From: Victivallaceae bacterium | GTDB taxonomy: Bacteria > Verrucomicrobiota > Lentisphaeria > Victivallales > Victivallaceae | Direction: 5' to 3' | Length of the DNA: 33,058 bases | Assembly: GCA_016292515.1 (NCBI GenBank) | Contig: JAEDIJ010000021.1 | Span: forward strand, 1 to 33,058 | In this document: positions 30,464 to 33,058 of the stretch, in pieces | Position numbering within the stretch: position 1 is the stretch's first letter | Layout: each line of letters opens with the position of its first letter | Position numbers and translations under genes: made by a program | Notes under the pieces: model-generated | Databases searched by the model: none | The model's input: the letters and a program-made list of their open reading frames with translations, nothing else | What the model was told of the DNA's origin: nothing

Positions 30464-31600
30464 GCTGACGTCGGATTTTTGCGGAAAAGATGTCTGAAAA
30501 CGCTTTTTCGCAAATTTGTAGAGGGATGCCAAAAGGAAACTTGCCGCATAAAGCACCAACGCGACCAAAGCGATCTTTCCTGCGCCGGCGCGGCCGGCGC
30601 GCATTTGCGGGATGAAACCGAGCCAGGGCAAAAGCAGCCAGTGAAAGAAGTAGATCGGCAATATCTTGCCGGAAACGGCGGAAATCATTTTTTTGACGGC
30701 TCCGGGCAGCGCAAGCGCGGAAAAATAAAAAAGCGGCAACGCAAATGTGAGGACACCGAGTGCGCCCGCAAGCGAAACGAAGCCGAGTTGATGCACGCCG
30801 AGCGGATTGGAAGTCGATTTCCGCAACACTTCGCCATCCAACGCTCCGGCAAAATAAAGCGCGCCGAGCAATATGGCGACGGCGGCGATCCCGACAAATG
30901 CCGTTGCCGCGTAAAGTTTTGTTTTATTGGATGTGTGTTGCAGAAGACTTCCCCAGCCGACGCCGAGCATCACGACGATCCCCCAGTTGAAAAGCGCAAA
31001 CGAGGAAAGATGCCCGACATGGAGGATCCCGGCAAAAAAGCGATGTGTCGCTTCCGGCAGAAAACGGCTGAAATCGCCCGCATATTGCGCGACGAGGAAA
31101 AGCCCCGCGAAAAAGACCGCGATCTTGCCGATCGACAATTTTCTCATCTGCAAAAAGCCGAAAAGGAGAAAAAACGCTCCGGCGAAAAACAGCACGTCAT
31201 TCGCCCATATCATCTGGAAATAGATTTTCTTGAAGGCAACGCCCGTAGTTGAATGCAACAGCATTCCGTAGGGGATCATCCGCAGAGCGTTGAGCAATAT
31301 CCAAGCGACCAGAAGTCCGCCGCCGCGGCACATATTGGATCGCGCATCGTTTTGCCGGCTGAAAGGGATCGTGCATCCCATCGAAAAGAGAAAAGAAAAA
31401 GGTCCGACAAGATAAAACGCGTTGCAGACAAAAACAAGTCCCCACGAATCGTGAATGAAAATGCGGTCGTTGTAGGCGTAACTGAAAACGACTTCCTGCA
31501 AGTGCATGAAAATCATTTCAAAAAGCGCGACGAATTTCAGCACGTCCAGCTCCGTCTGCCGTCCGGAATTGACGGCGGGAGGCGAAAAAAGCGAACTCAT
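30449..31600 (-). CDS. Multi-pass membrane acyltransferase (acyltransferase 3 / DUF1624-like)
   Basis: A 383-residue protein with about ten transmembrane helices. The first helix carries TELDVLKFVALFEMIFMHLQE (residues 16-36), like the R-x-LD-x-LR-x3-x-H start of integral-membrane acyltransferases, where the His (H33) is essential. A late YFFHWLLLPWLGF is also typical. Members move acyl groups onto sugars of exopolysaccharide, O-antigen or cell wall across the inner membrane. I start it at 31600, preceded by GGAGGAG; its ATG overlaps the stop of the upstream membrane protein gene by ATGA. Upstream in-frame ATGs would run back through that gene. The exact subfamily and acceptor are uncertain. 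Confidence 0.75.
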   Translation of the reverse strand: MSSLFSPPAVNSGRQTELDVLKFVALFEMIFMHLQEVVFSYAYNDRIFIHDSWGLVFVCNAFYLVGPFSFLFSMGCTIPFSRQNDARSNMCRGGGLLVAWILLNALRMIPYGMLLHSTTGVAFKKIYFQMIWANDVLFFAGAFFLLFGFLQMRKLSIGKIAVFFAGLFLVAQYAGDFSRFLPEATHRFFAGILHVGHLSSFALFNWGIVVMLGVGWGSLLQHTSNKTKLYAATAFVGIAAVAILLGALYFAGALDGEVLRKSTSNPLGVHQLGFVSLAGALGVLTFALPLFYFSALALPGAVKKMISAVSGKILPIYFFHWLLLPWLGFIPQMRAGRAGAGKIALVALVLYAASFLLASLYKFAKKRFQTSFPQKSDVSRNAA

Positions 31601-33058
31601 CGCTCCTCCCTCCAATAAACGCGGAAATCCGCCGTTTCCTCTTTTTTCGGGAAGCGGCTTTCGATCTCGCCGGGACTTTTCCACAAACCGTCGAAAGGCG
31701 TCACTAAAAGCGCGCGCGTTTTCAATTCGTCGGCGAGATAATCCGCATCGCGTTTCGACGGGTTGCCCGCAAAGATCGCCACGACCTTTTCGTAACGTTC
31801 CTCCACTTTTTTCTGCGGGAAAAATTCGGAATAACATTTGGAAAAGATCAGATCGGCGATCGGGGGGTCCCTTTCCGCGAAAAGAGAAAAGAAAACATTC
31901 GTCGATTCACTGCTCGCGGCAAGTTTTCCGAGTTTGTAAAAGCCTGCGGAGTTGCACAAGACGAGATCGTCTTTCCCGGTATGCGCTTGAACGACTTTCC
32001 ACCCCGGTACGGCGCGGGCGAAGCCCTGATGCAACGCGGGATCGTATTTCAGCGGCGCGAAGTTGGAGCTGGAATACCGATGACTCGTCCAGAAAAAGAG
32101 CAAGGCAAACGGAGCGGCAACGGCGCAGACGATCCACCGTTTCCGCAGACGGGAAAGCAAGCGGCGGTACAGCATTCGGATGGTAAAAACGGAAAACACC
32201 GCCAGCAGGAGTTGCGCTCCGGCAACGAAACGCCAGCCGAAGTCGTTACTGTAAAACGTACTGTGGACAAAAAAGATGATCAGCAAGGCGGCGATGATCC
32301 ATTTTTTGCCGAAGTCGACCAGCGGATGTCCCGGCAGAATGCCCGGCACCAGTACGGCGATCATACCGAAAACGTAAATGAGTCCCCACCGCATCGGCAG
32401 AATGCAGAAATAAAATTGCAGAAAATAAAGCGGATACTGCCAGAAATGGCGGATCTCCCCGAAACAGGGCATCATGCCGAAAGCAACGGGCTTTTCTTCC
32501 GGCGGATAAGCGAAAAGGAATTTCAGATACATCGCCGTCAGGATCAGACAGATGAAAACTGCGGCGGCTTGCCACCAGAACGTCCGGTTGAAATTGCGCC
32601 GGAAATCCCGCTTGCAGACGTAGTCGCATATTTTTATCGCCGCCACCAGGATCAGCGAGAATATTCCCGCGTAAACGCTGGTGAAAACCGCCGCCGCGGC
32701 AAAAAGACCGATCAAAGTTGCGCATGCAACGGAAGTTTTCGCGTTTTTCGAGCAAAGCAGTTCATCGTACAGGTACAGGAGCAAAATCACCGCCGCCGCC
32801 GCGAACATATGCTGGGGCGACCAGAGAAAATCGTCATACATATTCCAGAAGCCGGAAATTTCCGGGGATTGGAAAAACGGCATCCAGGAGCCCGGCAGTA
32901 TCTTCGCCGCGATCTCCGTGTATTCCACATCAAAAAAGCACAGGACGAGCAAAGCGACTATTCCGGCAATGCAAAACCGTCTGTTGTCGATGTCCGTCAG
33001 CAATCCCGCGCACGCGATCAGCACAACGGCGTAAGTGAATCCGGTCATTACGTATTCG
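31597..33058 (-). CDS. Multi-pass membrane protein, GT-C glycosyltransferase-like (5' end outside the window)
   Basis: The reading frame is still open at the window edge (codons GAA TAC GTA precede the first ATG at 33048), so the gene is probably cut and its true start lies outside. The visible 486 residues have about nine hydrophobic helices to residue 330, then a soluble C-terminal part of about 150 residues (KVVQAHTGKDDLVLCNSAGFYKLG, FAGNPSKRDADYLADELKTRALLV, ending FRVYWREER). Many helices with a C-terminal globular domain is the GT-C (GT39/GT83-like) layout, but the diagnostic N-terminal acidic loop is missing from the window. The stop overlaps the acyltransferase start (ATGA). Together they could build and acylate a surface glycan; this is inference. 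Confidence 0.55.
   Translation of the reverse strand, partial: EYVMTGFTYAVVLIACAGLLTDIDNRRFCIAGIVALLVLCFFDVEYTEIAAKILPGSWMPFFQSPEISGFWNMYDDFLWSPQHMFAAAAVILLLYLYDELLCSKNAKTSVACATLIGLFAAAAVFTSVYAGIFSLILVAAIKICDYVCKRDFRRNFNRTFWWQAAAVFICLILTAMYLKFLFAYPPEEKPVAFGMMPCFGEIRHFWQYPLYFLQFYFCILPMRWGLIYVFGMIAVLVPGILPGHPLVDFGKKWIIAALLIIFFVHSTFYSNDFGWRFVAGAQLLLAVFSVFTIRMLYRRLLSRLRKRWIVCAVAAPFALLFFWTSHRYSSSNFAPLKYDPALHQGFARAVPGWKVVQAHTGKDDLVLCNSAGFYKLGKLAASSESTNVFFSLFAERDPPIADLIFSKCYSEFFPQKKVEERYEKVVAIFAGNPSKRDADYLADELKTRALLVTPFDGLWKSPGEIESRFPKKEETADFRVYWREER

Overview
The window looks like a piece of a moderately GC-rich Gram-negative chromosome. A gut-type Lentisphaerota (Victivallales-like) or other PVC-superphylum bacterium is the best guess. 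The reasons are the density of carbohydrate-active enzymes paired with sodium symporters rather than SusC/SusD or ABC importers, the secretin-like outer-membrane proteins, lipoprotein signals, and coding regions separated by short AT-rich promoters. This assignment is an inference; there is no rRNA, tRNA or taxonomic marker in the window.

Layout. 1-4165 (+): a secreted beta-helix/SGNH-hydrolase fusion translationally coupled to an NSS-family sodium symporter. 4166-4445: a non-coding island of direct and inverted repeats between convergent genes. 11610 down to 4446 (-): one long gene string with two secretin-like proteins, a small lipoprotein, a second NSS symporter, a terminator-like hairpin, and a GH36 alpha-galactosidase. 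12955-11813 (-): a zinc-ribbon/transmembrane/Sel1-repeat protein, divergent from a large GH106-like glycosidase (13143-15479, +), which converges on an SSS-family sodium:solute symporter (17256-15520, -). 21564 down to 17334 (-): a tightly overlapped operon of an M28-like/AAC(3)-like fusion protein, a CBM9-like protein and an EamA/DMT permease. 24462 down to 21667 (-): a DMT-type permease, a secreted protein made almost only of 20-residue repeats, a GNAT acetyltransferase and a DUF2156 protein. 24581-27276 (+): a Gdx/SugE-type guanidinium exporter, a GH20-like glycosidase and a NodB-type deacetylase. 27904-27290 (-): a TRIC/UPF0126 membrane protein. 28213-28034 (-): a 59-residue lipoprotein. 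30326-28335 (-): a secreted TIM-barrel-type glycosidase candidate. 33058-30449 (-): a truncated multi-pass membrane protein coupled to a membrane acyltransferase.

How it may work together. Three enzyme/symporter pairings (beta-helix/SGNH with NSS, GH36 with NSS, GH106-like beside SSS) suggest a strategy in which glycans are trimmed by secreted or cytosolic hydrolases and the products enter through single-component sodium symporters. The central 24.5-17.3 kb block gathers three acyl-transfer folds (GNAT, DUF2156, AAC(3)), a peptidase-like domain, a sugar-binding domain and two DMT permeases, and is the best candidate for an undescribed small-molecule or glycan modification pathway. Eight of nine inferred promoters share a -10 close to TATATT or TATAAT, and six have a TTGC-type -35 box. 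Those promoters were used to choose between alternative starts.
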